Of a DNA stretch of 64,000 nucleotides, positions 54,879 to 64,000 are shown in pieces. The notes below the pieces were generated by a model. It was given only the letters and a program-made list of their open reading frames with translations. It was not told where the DNA came from and searched no databases. Source of the DNA: Nocardioides anomalus (GTDB taxonomy: Bacteria; Actinomycetota; Actinomycetes; Propionibacteriales; Nocardioidaceae). Position 1 is the stretch's first letter; each line of letters opens with the position of its first letter. Position numbers and translations under genes: made by a program. The stretch lies in assembly GCF_011046535.1 (NCBI RefSeq), contig NZ_CP049257.1:3658001-3722000 (forward strand), given 5' to 3'.

Positions 54879-55589
54879 TTGCAGCACCTCCCACGCCTCA
54901 GCCTCCTCGCCGTCGTCACAGTCGCGGCGCTCCTCCTCGGCTCGTTCGGCACCGCCCAGGCCGGTGGCGCCCTGACCAAGAGCAAGGTCAAGAGCATCGC
55001 TGCGAAGGCGGTGGCCAAGGCCGCGCCCGGACTGTCGGTCAAGAGCGCGCAGACCGCGACCAACGCAGCCACCGCCACGAACGCGGTCAACGCGGCCAGC
55101 GCGACCAACGCAGCGAATCTCGGCGGGCAGCCGGCCTCGACCTACCTGACCACCGCTCGCACGATCGACCTCGGCTCGGCGTCGGCGACGTCGGGCTTCA
55201 CCAAGACGTTGACCGGCGTTCCCGCCGGTACCTATCTCGTCGACCTGTCCCTCAGCGCCGTGACGAGCGCCGACACCGGGTTGTTCTGTTTCCTCACGCA
55301 GGATGGCGCTCCGCGGGACCTGCTCGACACCTACTCCTCGCGCTACATCCCGACGGTGCACACGGTCAGCGCTTCGCACGTGGTCACCATCCTCCCGACC
55401 GGCGCGCTGACGCTCGGCTGCTACCCCTCGACGGGCACCCTGACCTACCCCGCCACCAGCGGCTACGCACCCCCGCAGCTCACCCTGATGAGGATCGACA
55501 GCGTGACCGCGCTCGGTGCAGTCACCGCACCGCCGGCGGGCGGCGCCCGCTCGGCGCACCAGGCTGGCGTGCCGACCACCGAGCGTTGA
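54879..55589 (+). CDS. Secreted protein, paralogue A of local pair
   Basis: This 236-residue protein uses a TTG start preceded by AGGAG. The signal peptide (LSLLAVVTVAALLLGSFGTA) leads to an Ala/Lys-rich stalk (TKSKVKSIAAKAVAKAAP, then Asn/Ala/Thr-rich repeats with TNA) and a C-terminal beta-rich domain with two cysteines. The signal peptide and stalk are nearly the same as in the next secreted protein. Function is unknown; a surface-exposed fibre or adhesin-like stalk is plausible. Confidence 0.75.
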   Translation: MQHLPRLSLLAVVTVAALLLGSFGTAQAGGALTKSKVKSIAAKAVAKAAPGLSVKSAQTATNAATATNAVNAASATNAANLGGQPASTYLTTARTIDLGSASATSGFTKTLTGVPAGTYLVDLSLSAVTSADTGLFCFLTQDGAPRDLLDTYSSRYIPTVHTVSASHVVTILPTGALTLGCYPSTGTLTYPATSGYAPPQLTLMRIDSVTALGAVTAPPAGGARSAHQAGVPTTER

Positions 55590-55612
55590 CCGGTTCTTCC
55601 GGACGCCACATC

Positions 55613-55712
55613 TCATCCGCTCTGCAGGAACCGCACGACGGCCAGCACCCCCGGTGCTGGCCGTCGTCGGGCAGCAGGCCGAGCTCGGCGACGATCCGCT
55701 GAGTGTGCTCCG
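55613..55712 (-). pseudogene. Duplicated 3' end of the LuxR-type response-regulator gene
   Basis: On the minus strand this stretch reads EHTQRIVAELGLLPDDGQHR, matching the C-terminus of the response regulator at 56587-57237 (KHTQRIFAKLGLHPDDGQHR). It is then frameshifted, and VLAVVRFLQSG continues in another frame. The shift coincides with a 3-base instead of 4-base hairpin loop. It is a by-product of the duplication that made the two secreted protein genes. Confidence 0.8.
55635..55667. terminator. Hairpin after secreted protein paralogue A
   Basis: A perfect 15-bp stem, ACGACGGCCAGCACC, with loop CCC. The same stem occurs at 56609-56642, so each secreted protein gene is followed by one. 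Confidence 0.7.
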
Positions 55713-55733
55713 GGGTCAGTCCCTCGGCTCCGG

Positions 55734-56579
55734 TTGGTCGGCATCGACCACGCGCCGTTCGTCATCGACGACGGCTTGACGACGCCGTCCACAGTCACGG
55801 TCGCCGGAACGAGGTGTCTGCAGCCCGCCCTGCCGCTCCTGAGTGCTGTCAGCGCCACCCGCACCCAGGAGCCCACCAGGAAGCGCACCTCCCGTCTCCC
55901 CGTCCTCGTCGTCGTCGCCCTCGTGGCGCTGGTCCTCGGCTCGTTCGGCACCGCCCACGCCGGCGGCGCCCTCACCAAGGGCAAGGTCAAGAGCATCGCT
56001 GCCAAGGCGGTGGCCAAGGCGGCGCCGGAGCTCTCGGTCAAGAGCGCAGCGACCGCGGCCAACGCCACCAACCTGAACGGGCAGCCGGCCTCGACCTACC
56101 TGGACCGGTCGGCCCAGCTGCAGCTCCCGACGCAGAGCCACCCGCTGCCGAGCTCGACCGCCACCGAGCTGGGGACGGTCGCGCTCACGGTGCCGAACGG
56201 GGTCGGCTTCGTCCACCTCGTCGGGACGATGTCGTTCCAGGCTGGCGGCACCGCCGCCTTCCCGACCCTGTGGACGTCGGCCGACGGCACCACGTGCGCG
56301 GCCACGACCGGCCCCGGCTACGACACCCGCAGCTACGGCGAGGCGGCTTCCGGGGGCCGCGACCAGATCGTGCAGGACCTCGTCGTGCCGGCCACGGCCG
56401 GCGTCCACACCTACCGGCTGTGCGGGTACGCCGTCGGCGCGGGGAACTCGTACTGGCAGGCCAGCCTCACCGCGGAGACCGTCGCCGGCGGTCCCACGGG
56501 CGCTGCCACTGGCGCAGGCACCGGCGCAGGCACCAGCGCAGGCACGGCGACGAGCACCGGCTCCATCGACGGTCGCTGA
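55734..56579 (+). CDS. Secreted protein, paralogue B of local pair
   Basis: The frame from TTG 55734 gives 281 residues, but the first roughly 50 do not look like a signal peptide. The hydrophobic region (LPVLVVVALVALVLGSFGTA) and stalk TKGKVKSIAAKAVAKAAP match paralogue A. At the position of paralogue A's TTG this copy has AGG, so the ancestral start seems lost and the true start is uncertain. GTG 55923 within the hydrophobic region is another option. The tail is a GTGAGTSAG-type low-complexity repeat. Confidence 0.6.
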   Translation: MVGIDHAPFVIDDGLTTPSTVTVAGTRCLQPALPLLSAVSATRTQEPTRKRTSRLPVLVVVALVALVLGSFGTAHAGGALTKGKVKSIAAKAVAKAAPELSVKSAATAANATNLNGQPASTYLDRSAQLQLPTQSHPLPSSTATELGTVALTVPNGVGFVHLVGTMSFQAGGTAAFPTLWTSADGTTCAATTGPGYDTRSYGEAASGGRDQIVQDLVVPATAGVHTYRLCGYAVGAGNSYWQASLTAETVAGGPTGAATGAGTGAGTSAGTATSTGSIDGR

Positions 56580-56586
56580 CGGGCCG

Positions 56587-57237
56587 TCAACCCGCCTGCA
56601 GGAACCGCACGACGGCCAGCACCCTGCGGTGCTGGCCGTCGTCCGGGTGGAGGCCGAGCTTGGCGAAGATCCGCTGGGTGTGCTTCTCCACGCCGCCCTC
56701 GGTGACGACGAGCGCCTCGGCGATGGCGGCGTTGGAGCGGCCCTCGGCCATCAGGCCGAGCACCTCGCGCTCACGCGGGGTCAGGCCCTCCAGCGGGTCG
56801 CGCCGGCGGACCATGAGCTGGGCGACGACCTGGGGGTCGAGGACGGTGCCGCCGGCGGCGACGGTGTCGAGGGCGGTGAGGAAGTCGTCGAGGTCGCTGA
56901 CGCGGTCCTTGAGCAGGTAGCCGACGCCACCGCCGCCGGCGGCGAGGAGCTCGTCGGCGTAGGAGACCTCGACGTACTGGCTGAGAACCATGATCCGGGC
57001 GTCGGGCCAGGCGCGGCGGACCTCGACCGCGGCGCGCAGGCCCTCGTCGGTGTGGCTGGGCGGCATGCGCACGTCGACGATGCCGACGTCAGGCCGGTGC
57101 TCGAGCACGGCGGCGACGTACGACGGGCCGTCGGCGACGCCGGCCACGACGTCGTGGCCGGCCTCGGCGAGCAGCAGCTGGAGCCCCTCCCGCAGGAGGA
57201 GGGAGTCGTCCGCGACGACGATCCGCAGCGGCCTCAC
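56587..57237 (-). CDS. NarL/LuxR-family response regulator
   Basis: This 216-residue response regulator has a receiver domain with acidic residues in VVADDS, phospho-acceptor Asp in VGIVDVRMPP and lysine in YLLKDR. The C-terminal LuxR helix-turn-helix is LTPREREVLGLMAEGRSNAAI. GTG 57237 overlaps the histidine kinase stop (GTGA). It should be phosphorylated by that kinase. Targets are not evident. Confidence 0.93.
   Translation of the reverse strand: MRPLRIVVADDSLLLREGLQLLLAEAGHDVVAGVADGPSYVAAVLEHRPDVGIVDVRMPPSHTDEGLRAAVEVRRAWPDARIMVLSQYVEVSYADELLAAGGGGVGYLLKDRVSDLDDFLTALDTVAAGGTVLDPQVVAQLMVRRRDPLEGLTPREREVLGLMAEGRSNAAIAEALVVTEGGVEKHTQRIFAKLGLHPDDGQHRRVLAVVRFLQAG
56609..56642. terminator. Hairpin inside the 3' end of the response-regulator gene
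   Basis: A perfect 15-bp stem, ACGACGGCCAGCACC, with loop CTGC, lies 30 bases beyond the stop of secreted paralogue B and within the last codons of the convergent regulator. It can terminate the plus-strand transcript. Confidence 0.65.
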
Positions 57238-58574
57238 GCGTCTCCGACGGGCAGCCAGGCGCGCAGCACGGTCGGACCGCCCGCCGGCGAGGTGACCTCG
57301 AGCCGGCCGTCGGCCGCGCGGACCCGCTGCTCGAGCCCGGCCAGGCCGCTGCCCTTGTCGAGCGCGGCACCGCCGACACCGTCGTCCTCCACGCGCACGT
57401 GCACACCCCCGCCCTCGGTCCAGACGCCGACCGTGGTGCGGGTCGCGCCGCTGTGCTTGGCCACGTTGGTGAGCGCCTCGGCGACCACGAAGTAGACCGC
57501 GGTCTCCACGTGCGGGGGCAGCTGGTCCGGCACGTCGACGGTGGCCTCGACGGGGACGCTCGCCCGGACGGTGAGCTCGCCGAGCGCGGCGGCCAGGCCG
57601 CGGTCGACCAGCAGCGGCGGGGCGATGCCGCGCGACAGCGAGCGCAGCTCGGCCACGGTCTCGCGGGCCTGCTCGAGCGCCGAGTCGAGCGCCGCGCCGG
57701 CCAGCGCCGGGTCCTCGGTCAGCTGCCTGCGCACCCGGCCCAGGTCCATCTGCAGCCGGACCAGCCGCTGCTGGGGGCCGTCGTGGATGTCGCGCTCCAG
57801 CCGGCGCAGCGACCCGGCCTCGGCGGCCCGGGCCGCCTCGCGGCCGCCCTCGGCGCGACGTACCTCCTGCTGGAGCTCGGCCCGGCTGCTCAGCAGCACC
57901 GAGGCCAGGCTGCCGTGCAGGGTCGCCGCGAAGCGCACCACGAACGGCAGGCTCAGCAGCGCGACGACGCCCAGGACCAGCTGGACCAGGCTGTCGGTCG
58001 TGCGGGTGTTGTCGAAGCCGAGCAGAGCGGCCAGCGTCGTCTGGTCGTCGGGGTCGAACGGGAGGAACTGCTGCCAGAACCAGTACGTCAGCCCGGCCAG
58101 CGCCGCCGCCCACCAGGCCGCCGCCAGGGCGAAGGCCACCGTGCCGGTCACCAGGCCGACCAGGCACCAGACCACGTCGAGCCACGACTGCGCGTCGCGC
58201 AGCGGGGTCAGCGCCTTGCGCCAGAATCCGGCGTCGTCCGGCGCGCAGAGGTACGCCGGGGTCGGGGCCGGCTTGCCGAGCAGCCCGCGCAGCCGGATGC
58301 GCTCGAAGCGGGCGAAGCCGCGGGCGACGTTCACCGCCACCCAGAACATCAGCAGGCCACCGATGAGCACGGTCAGGCCGACGCCGAGCGCGAGGTCGAC
58401 GACCACGACCACGAAGGCCGGGAGCGCGATCGGGAACGCCGACAGCGCGTAGCCCGAGTCGTAGAGCACCCGCCGCAGCCCGCGCGGGCGCTCGACCGAC
58501 CGCGGCGCCGCCGCGGCGGAGGAGGCCGGGACCGGCCGGGGTTCGGTGGCAGTCATGGGCATGGTCTGGGTCAT
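57234..58574 (-). CDS. NarL-system sensor histidine kinase
   Basis: This kinase has about 446 residues and N-terminal membrane helices forming a sensor region (helices near 40-75 and in the middle, such as VVWCLVGLVTGTVAFALA). A HisKA_3 domain carries the phospho-acceptor in LERDIHDGPQQRL, and a HATPase domain has NVAKHSGA, DDGVGG and GSGLAGLEQR. ATG 58574 is chosen; ATGs a few residues later or at 58607 are possible. The ligand is unknown. Confidence 0.92.
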   Translation of the reverse strand: MTQTMPMTATEPRPVPASSAAAAPRSVERPRGLRRVLYDSGYALSAFPIALPAFVVVVVDLALGVGLTVLIGGLLMFWVAVNVARGFARFERIRLRGLLGKPAPTPAYLCAPDDAGFWRKALTPLRDAQSWLDVVWCLVGLVTGTVAFALAAAWWAAALAGLTYWFWQQFLPFDPDDQTTLAALLGFDNTRTTDSLVQLVLGVVALLSLPFVVRFAATLHGSLASVLLSSRAELQQEVRRAEGGREAARAAEAGSLRRLERDIHDGPQQRLVRLQMDLGRVRRQLTEDPALAGAALDSALEQARETVAELRSLSRGIAPPLLVDRGLAAALGELTVRASVPVEATVDVPDQLPPHVETAVYFVVAEALTNVAKHSGATRTTVGVWTEGGGVHVRVEDDGVGGAALDKGSGLAGLEQRVRAADGRLEVTSPAGGPTVLRAWLPVGDA

Positions 58575-58726
58575 GGCTCCAGCGTCGGCTGCTGGGAGCG
58601 TGGCCACGATCCTGCCAGCACCACAGGTGGTGTCGGGCCAGCCCGACAGCCGGCCGCGTGCGTCGTGCGGCCGGGGGTACTGACCGGCCGTGACCGCCCC
58701 CGCCCTCCACGACCTAGGCTGACCAC

Positions 58727-60154
<1,428 letters not shown>

Positions 60155-60165
60155 GCCGGGCCCGG

Positions 60166-61761
60166 TCAGGCTGAGCGCGCGGCGCCGGAGCTGGTGGTCG
60201 GAGGACGCTCGGTCTCCGGGCGGTTGGGTGCCATCAGCGCGACCAGCTCCTCGCGCAGGGCCGGGCCGAGCCGGCCCCAGCCCGGCTCGTAGCCGTAGGT
60301 CTCGCGCAGACCGGTGGTGGTCCGGGTGCCCTCGACCAGGTCGATGTCCTCGGGGCCGATGAGACCGGGATGGCTCACGCCGACCGCCTCGGAGACCTTG
60401 AGGAGGTCGCGGCGCAGGGCGAGGACGTACTTCTCGACGCGCTCGGCCTTGTCGTCGGGGTCCAGCCCGCGCTGCAGCCACGGGTCCTGGGTGGCCACGC
60501 CGGTCGGGCACCGGTCGGTGTGGCACTTCTGGGCCTGGATGCAGCCGACCGCGAACATCGCCTCCCGGCCCACCTGCACGCCGTCGCAGCCGAGCGCGAA
60601 GGCCACTGCGGCGTTCTCGGGCAGCCCGAGCTTGCCGCCGCCGACGAAGACCACGTCGTCGGTCAGCCCGGCGCGCGCGAACCGGCTGTAGACCTGGGTG
60701 AACCCGACCCGGAACGGGAACGCCACCGAGTCGGCGAAGACCAGCGGCGCCGCGCCGGTCCCGCCCTCGCCGCCGTCGATGTTGACGAAGTCCACGCCGC
60801 GGCCGTCCTGGGTCCGCAGCCCCGCCATCCGCTCGACCAGGTCGTCCCAGAAGTCCAGGTTGCCCACCGCGGACTTGATGCCGACCGGGAGGCCGGTCTC
60901 GGCGGCCAGCAGCTCGACGAAGTCCAGCATCGAGTCGACGTCGGTGAACACCTGGTGCCGGCTCGGCGAGGCGCAGTCCTGGCCGACCGGGATGCCCCGG
61001 ATCGCGGCGATCTCCGGCGTCACCTTGGCCCCCGGCAGCATGCCGCCGAGCCCGGGCTTCGCGCCCTGCGACAGCTTGATCTCGAGCGCGCGGACCGGCG
61101 CCGACGCCACCAGCTCCTTGAGCCGCTGGAGGTCGAACCGGCCGTGCTCGTCGCGGCACCCGAAGTACGACGTACCGATCTGGAAGACCAGGTCCCCGCC
61201 CTGCCGGTGGTACGGCGCGAGCCCGCCCTCGCCGGTGTTCTGCAGGCACCCGGCGCGCAGCGCGCCCTTGTTGAGCGCGGTCACCGCGTTGCCGGAGAGG
61301 GAGCCGAAGCTCATCCCCGAGATGTTGACCACCGACGCCGGCCGGACCGCGAGGCGGCGACCGCGGGCCGCGCCCACCACCTTGGCCATCGGCAGCGGCA
61401 CGCCCTCCTCGCCGTGCCGCGCGGTCTGCGCGCCGGGCCCGGCGAAGGTGCGGTGCTTGATGATCGGGTAGCCCTCGACGTTCTCCACGTCGTTGTCGGT
61501 GCCGAAGCCGAAGTAGGAGTTCTCGCCCTTGGCGCTGGCGTAGACCCAGCGGCGCTGGTCGCGGCTGAACGGGCGCTCCTCGTCGTTGCTGGTGACGATG
61601 TACTGGCGCAGCTCCGGGCCGAACCGCTCCAGGGTGAAGCGCAGGTGCCCGATGACCGGGAAGTTGCGCAGGATCGCGTGCTTCTTCTGCACCACGTCGT
61701 GGGCGGCGACCGCCCCGAGGGCCCCCACCGCGCCGGCCGCGAGCCGGGTCGTCCACTTCAC
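60166..61761 (-). CDS. FMN-binding glutamate synthase-like (GltS domain) protein
   Basis: This 531-residue protein is the isolated FMN/Fe-S domain of glutamate synthases. Motifs include MSFGSLSGNAVTALNKGA, KLSQGAKPGLGGMLPGAKV, VNIDGGEGGTGAAPLVFADS and an iron-sulfur cysteine set CIQAQKCHTDRCPTGV. The N-terminus has a hydrophobic segment (LAAGAVGALGAVAA), so it may be membrane attached. It lacks the amidotransferase domain, so the physiological reaction is uncertain. Confidence 0.88.
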   Translation of the reverse strand: MKWTTRLAAGAVGALGAVAAHDVVQKKHAILRNFPVIGHLRFTLERFGPELRQYIVTSNDEERPFSRDQRRWVYASAKGENSYFGFGTDNDVENVEGYPIIKHRTFAGPGAQTARHGEEGVPLPMAKVVGAARGRRLAVRPASVVNISGMSFGSLSGNAVTALNKGALRAGCLQNTGEGGLAPYHRQGGDLVFQIGTSYFGCRDEHGRFDLQRLKELVASAPVRALEIKLSQGAKPGLGGMLPGAKVTPEIAAIRGIPVGQDCASPSRHQVFTDVDSMLDFVELLAAETGLPVGIKSAVGNLDFWDDLVERMAGLRTQDGRGVDFVNIDGGEGGTGAAPLVFADSVAFPFRVGFTQVYSRFARAGLTDDVVFVGGGKLGLPENAAVAFALGCDGVQVGREAMFAVGCIQAQKCHTDRCPTGVATQDPWLQRGLDPDDKAERVEKYVLALRRDLLKVSEAVGVSHPGLIGPEDIDLVEGTRTTTGLRETYGYEPGWGRLGPALREELVALMAPNRPETERPPTTSSGAARSA

Positions 61762-61832
61762 GAGTCGTTCCTAGCCGTCGGGCTGCGCACTGTCGATCCC
61801 CTTCCCGCGAACGGCGGGCTACGGTTTCGGGC

Positions 61833-63245
61833 ATGGACCTGGTACCCAAGCCCGACCAGGTCGTCTCGGCCGCCGGCAACCTGGCCCACAAGGTCCTCTA
61901 CGGCGGACTCGCCGACCTCCGGCCGATGCCGCGCACGCTCATCGACGAGGGCGAGCTGCGCGAGGTCTACCACTACCGGCCGGCCGCCACCGCCCGCGAG
62001 CAGGGCGACCCGGTCCTGCTCGTCACGCCGCTGGCCGCGCCGGCGCTCGCCTTCGACCTGCGCCGCGGCTGCTCGGTCGTCGAGCACTTCGTCCAGGCCG
62101 GGCGCCCGACGTACCTCGTGGAGTACGGGCAGGTCTCCTTCCGCAACCGCAGCCTCGGCATGGAGCACTGGGTCGACGACGTGGTGCCGACCGCTATCGA
62201 GGAGGTCTCCCGGCACGCCGGCGGGCGCCCGGTGCACGTGGTCGGCTGGAGCCTCGGCGGGATCTTCGCGCTGCTCACCGCCGCCGACCGCCCCGACCTG
62301 CCGATCGCCTCGATCTCGGTCCTCGGCTCGCCGGTCGACGTCTCCCAGGTCCCGCTGGTCGCACCGCTGCGCCCCCTGCTCAACCTCACCGAGGGCCGCG
62401 TGCTCACGCCGGTCTACCAAGCGCTCGGCGGCGCGCCGCGGCCGCTGGTGCGCTGGGCCTTCCAGCTCTCGTCGTTCCAGAAGCTGGTGACCAAGCCGCT
62501 GGCCGTCGCCGCCCGCCTCGACGACGCCGACTTCCTGGCCCAGGTCGAGGCCGTGGACCGGTTCACCGCCAACATGATCGCCTACCCCGGCCGGTCCTTC
62601 GGCCAGCTCTACCACCGCTTCGTGCGCACCAACACGCTCGCCACCGGCCGCTTCGACCTCGGCGGGCGGACCCTCTCACTCGCCGACGTCACCGCGCCGG
62701 TCCTCGTCTTCGCCGGCGCCACCGACGGCATCGCCCCCGTCGGCTCGGTCAAGGCGGTCGTCCCGCTGCTCACGGGCTCGCGGGAGGTCGGCTTCGAGAT
62801 CGTCCCGGGCGGGCATCTCGGCATGCTGACCGGGCGTGCCGCGCGCGGCACGACCTGGCGGACGCTGGACGAGTGGATCGGGCGGTGGTCGACCACCGAC
62901 GCGCCGACACCCGCGGCGAAGAAGGCCGTCGCCAAGAAGGCCGTCGCCAAGAAGGCCGCGCCCGCCAAGAAGGCCGCGCCCGCCAAGAAGGCCGCGCCCG
63001 CCAAGAAGGCCGCGCCCGCCAAGAAGGCCGCCCCCGCCAAGAAGGCCGCCCCCGCCAAGAAGGCCGCCCCCGCCAAGAAGGCCGCCCCCGCCAAGAAGGC
63101 CGCCCCCGCCAAGAAGGCCGCCCCCGCCAAGAAGGCCGCCCCCGCCAAGAAGGCCGCCACGAAGAAGTCGAGCAGCCCGGACGCCATCGGCTCGAACCCG
63201 ACCCGCCGCTACGGCTCGGCCGGCTCGCGCGGCCTGGCTCGCTGA
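61833..63245 (+). CDS. PhaC-like alpha/beta hydrolase with lysine-alanine-proline tail
   Basis: This protein has 470 residues. The first 350 form an alpha/beta hydrolase of the polyhydroxyalkanoate synthase-like type: VVGWSLGG (nucleophile serine), VFAGATDGIAP (acid) and GGHLGML (histidine). The canonical PhaC cysteine is replaced by serine, so it is more likely an esterase or depolymerase-like enzyme. Residues from about 375 are AAPAKK repeated 11 times, a histone-H1-like basic tail that could bind DNA, RNA or polyphosphate, or attach the protein to a granule. Confidence 0.8.
   Translation: MDLVPKPDQVVSAAGNLAHKVLYGGLADLRPMPRTLIDEGELREVYHYRPAATAREQGDPVLLVTPLAAPALAFDLRRGCSVVEHFVQAGRPTYLVEYGQVSFRNRSLGMEHWVDDVVPTAIEEVSRHAGGRPVHVVGWSLGGIFALLTAADRPDLPIASISVLGSPVDVSQVPLVAPLRPLLNLTEGRVLTPVYQALGGAPRPLVRWAFQLSSFQKLVTKPLAVAARLDDADFLAQVEAVDRFTANMIAYPGRSFGQLYHRFVRTNTLATGRFDLGGRTLSLADVTAPVLVFAGATDGIAPVGSVKAVVPLLTGSREVGFEIVPGGHLGMLTGRAARGTTWRTLDEWIGRWSTTDAPTPAAKKAVAKKAVAKKAAPAKKAAPAKKAAPAKKAAPAKKAAPAKKAAPAKKAAPAKKAAPAKKAAPAKKAAPAKKAAPAKKAATKKSSSPDAIGSNPTRRYGSAGSRGLAR
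62955..63152 (+). repeat. Tandem 18-bp repeat encoding (AAPAKK)11
   Basis: Eleven consecutive in-frame 18-base units encode AAPAKK. The first four use GCGCCC and the remaining seven GCCCCC for the Ala-Pro pair, so the array has two blocks. Length variation between strains is likely. Confidence 0.93.
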
Positions 63246-63271
63246 GCCCGGACACGCCCTAGTCTTCGTCC

Positions 63272-64000
63272 GTGCCCGACGTCACGCCGCTGCCGCGCGC
63301 CGTGCGCGCCGGGTACGGGTCGGGGTCGGTCGCGACCGGCGCCTTCGGGACCGTGCCGGGGCTGATGCTGCTGCCCTACCTCACCGACAGCCTGGGGATC
63401 GCCGCGGTGGCGGCCGGGTTCATCGTCTTCGCGCCCAAGGCCTGGGACGTGGCCCTCAACCCGATCGCGGGCCGGATCAGCGACCGGACCGTCGACCCGC
63501 GCGGGCCGCGGCGGCCGTGGCTGCTGCGGGCCGGGCTGGCGCTGGCGGCGGCGTTCGCGCTGCTGTTCGCGGCGCCGTCGATGTCCTCGCAGGCCCTCGA
63601 GGCGGCGTGGGTGCTGGTCTGCTTCCTGGCCTGCGCGACGGCGTACGCGTTCTTCCAGGTGCCCTATGTCGCCATGCCTGCCGAGCTGACGCCGTCCTAC
63701 GACGAGCGCACCCGGCTGATGACGTGGCGGGTCGCCATCTTGGCCTTCACCATCATGCTCGCGGGCGCGACGGCGCCGCTGATCCGCGACGCGGTCGGCG
63801 GGCGGGCCGGCTACCGCGTGATGGGCGTGGCCATGGCCTGCGTCATCGCCGTCGGCGTGGTCGGCGCCTACCGCGGCACCCGACGCGCGCCGGTGGGCGC
63901 GGTGCAGCCCGGGCCGGGCTCGTTGCGCGACCAGCTCAAGATCGTGGCCGAGGCGCGTGACTTCCGGCTCCTGCTCACGACCTTCGTGGTGCAGGCGCTG
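63272..64000 (+). CDS. MFS/GPH-family sugar:cation symporter, N-terminal part
   Basis: The gene starts at GTG 63272 and runs off the right edge, giving 243 codons. The visible part has about six membrane helices and GPH/MelB-type features: KAWDVALNPIAGRISDRT and GPRRPWLLRAG after the first helices, then FFQVPYVAMPAELTPSYDER. It is probably a symporter for a glycoside or glucuronide. The C-terminal half is not in the window. Confidence 0.85.
   Translation, partial: MPDVTPLPRAVRAGYGSGSVATGAFGTVPGLMLLPYLTDSLGIAAVAAGFIVFAPKAWDVALNPIAGRISDRTVDPRGPRRPWLLRAGLALAAAFALLFAAPSMSSQALEAAWVLVCFLACATAYAFFQVPYVAMPAELTPSYDERTRLMTWRVAILAFTIMLAGATAPLIRDAVGGRAGYRVMGVAMACVIAVGVVGAYRGTRRAPVGAVQPGPGSLRDQLKIVAEARDFRLLLTTFVVQAL

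Noticed and set aside
62955..63152. CRISPR-like array
   Set aside because: Units are contiguous and in-frame codons without spacers.
62609..63187. Minus-strand frame rich in AGAAFL repeats
   Set aside because: It is the complement of the AAPAKK array, not an independent membrane protein.

Overview
The window is very GC-rich, uses many GTG starts, and its genes are packed into runs joined by 4-bp ATGA/GTGA stop-start overlaps. The gene content points to a high-GC actinobacterium, most likely Nocardioides or a close relative. The evidence is a CebR/CebEFG/BglC cello-oligosaccharide operon, a stand-alone CIRCE-controlled groEL, an ECF42/DGPF module, a DUF3263-LytR_C pair, and HspR-type and SAM-riboswitch control elements. 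This is inference from gene content; no database search was run.

Region 1 (1-13,056, minus strand) is an accessory, defence-like operon. In order of transcription it encodes a giant DEAD/DEAH helicase with DUF1998 and a C-terminal Vsr/DUF559-like nuclease domain, a SNF2-type helicase, a small HEPN-like protein with an R-X4-H motif, and an Eco57I/PglX-like adenine methyltransferase. These are DISARM/Druantia-type parts in an order I do not recognise as a named system. Bases 1-780 repeat bases 3429-4208 exactly, so a second methyltransferase copy begins at the stop codon of the first and runs off the left edge. The unit is a 3,428-bp tandem duplication, or an assembly artefact.

Region 2 (13,057-18,379) is a decay zone. 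It holds a shattered alpha/beta-hydrolase gene, a 5'-truncated copy and an inverted tail fragment of a GAF-domain regulator, a perfect 19-bp fold-back hairpin, an intact MerR regulator with a 20-bp palindrome, and the intact GAF-domain regulator.

Region 3 (18,376-27,250) contains a CoxD/CoxE/XdhC-like molybdenum-hydroxylase maturation set (MoxR ATPase, VWA protein, XdhC) with a lipoprotein hydrolase. It continues with a patatin phospholipase, a VOC protein, DUF3253 and an ECF sigma/membrane protein/MocA-like operon. No catalytic Mo-hydroxylase subunits are present.

Region 4 (27,289-42,442) carries groEL with two CIRCE sites, a short-chain dehydrogenase, and the complete cebEFG-bglC-cebR operon with two CebR-like operators. 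It then has a SigE-type sigma with a membrane partner, an APC permease, an ATP-grasp enzyme, and three DGPF/YCII proteins coupled to an ECF42 sigma factor.

Region 5 (42,447-64,000) is mostly housekeeping: a frameshifted 2'-5' RNA ligase-like gene, a GGDEF-EAL protein, an SGNH hydrolase, a TauD dioxygenase, thrC behind a SAM-I riboswitch, and lon with a HAIR-like site. It continues with otsB and otsA for trehalose synthesis, a VirR-like LytR_C protein, a Gfo/Idh/MocA oxidoreductase, two paralogous secreted proteins made by a local duplication that also copied the end of a response-regulator gene, a two-component system, a glutamate-synthase-like flavoprotein, an alpha/beta hydrolase with an (AAPAKK)11 tail, and a truncated GPH symporter. 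No tRNA, rRNA, CRISPR array, insertion sequence or integrase was recognised.
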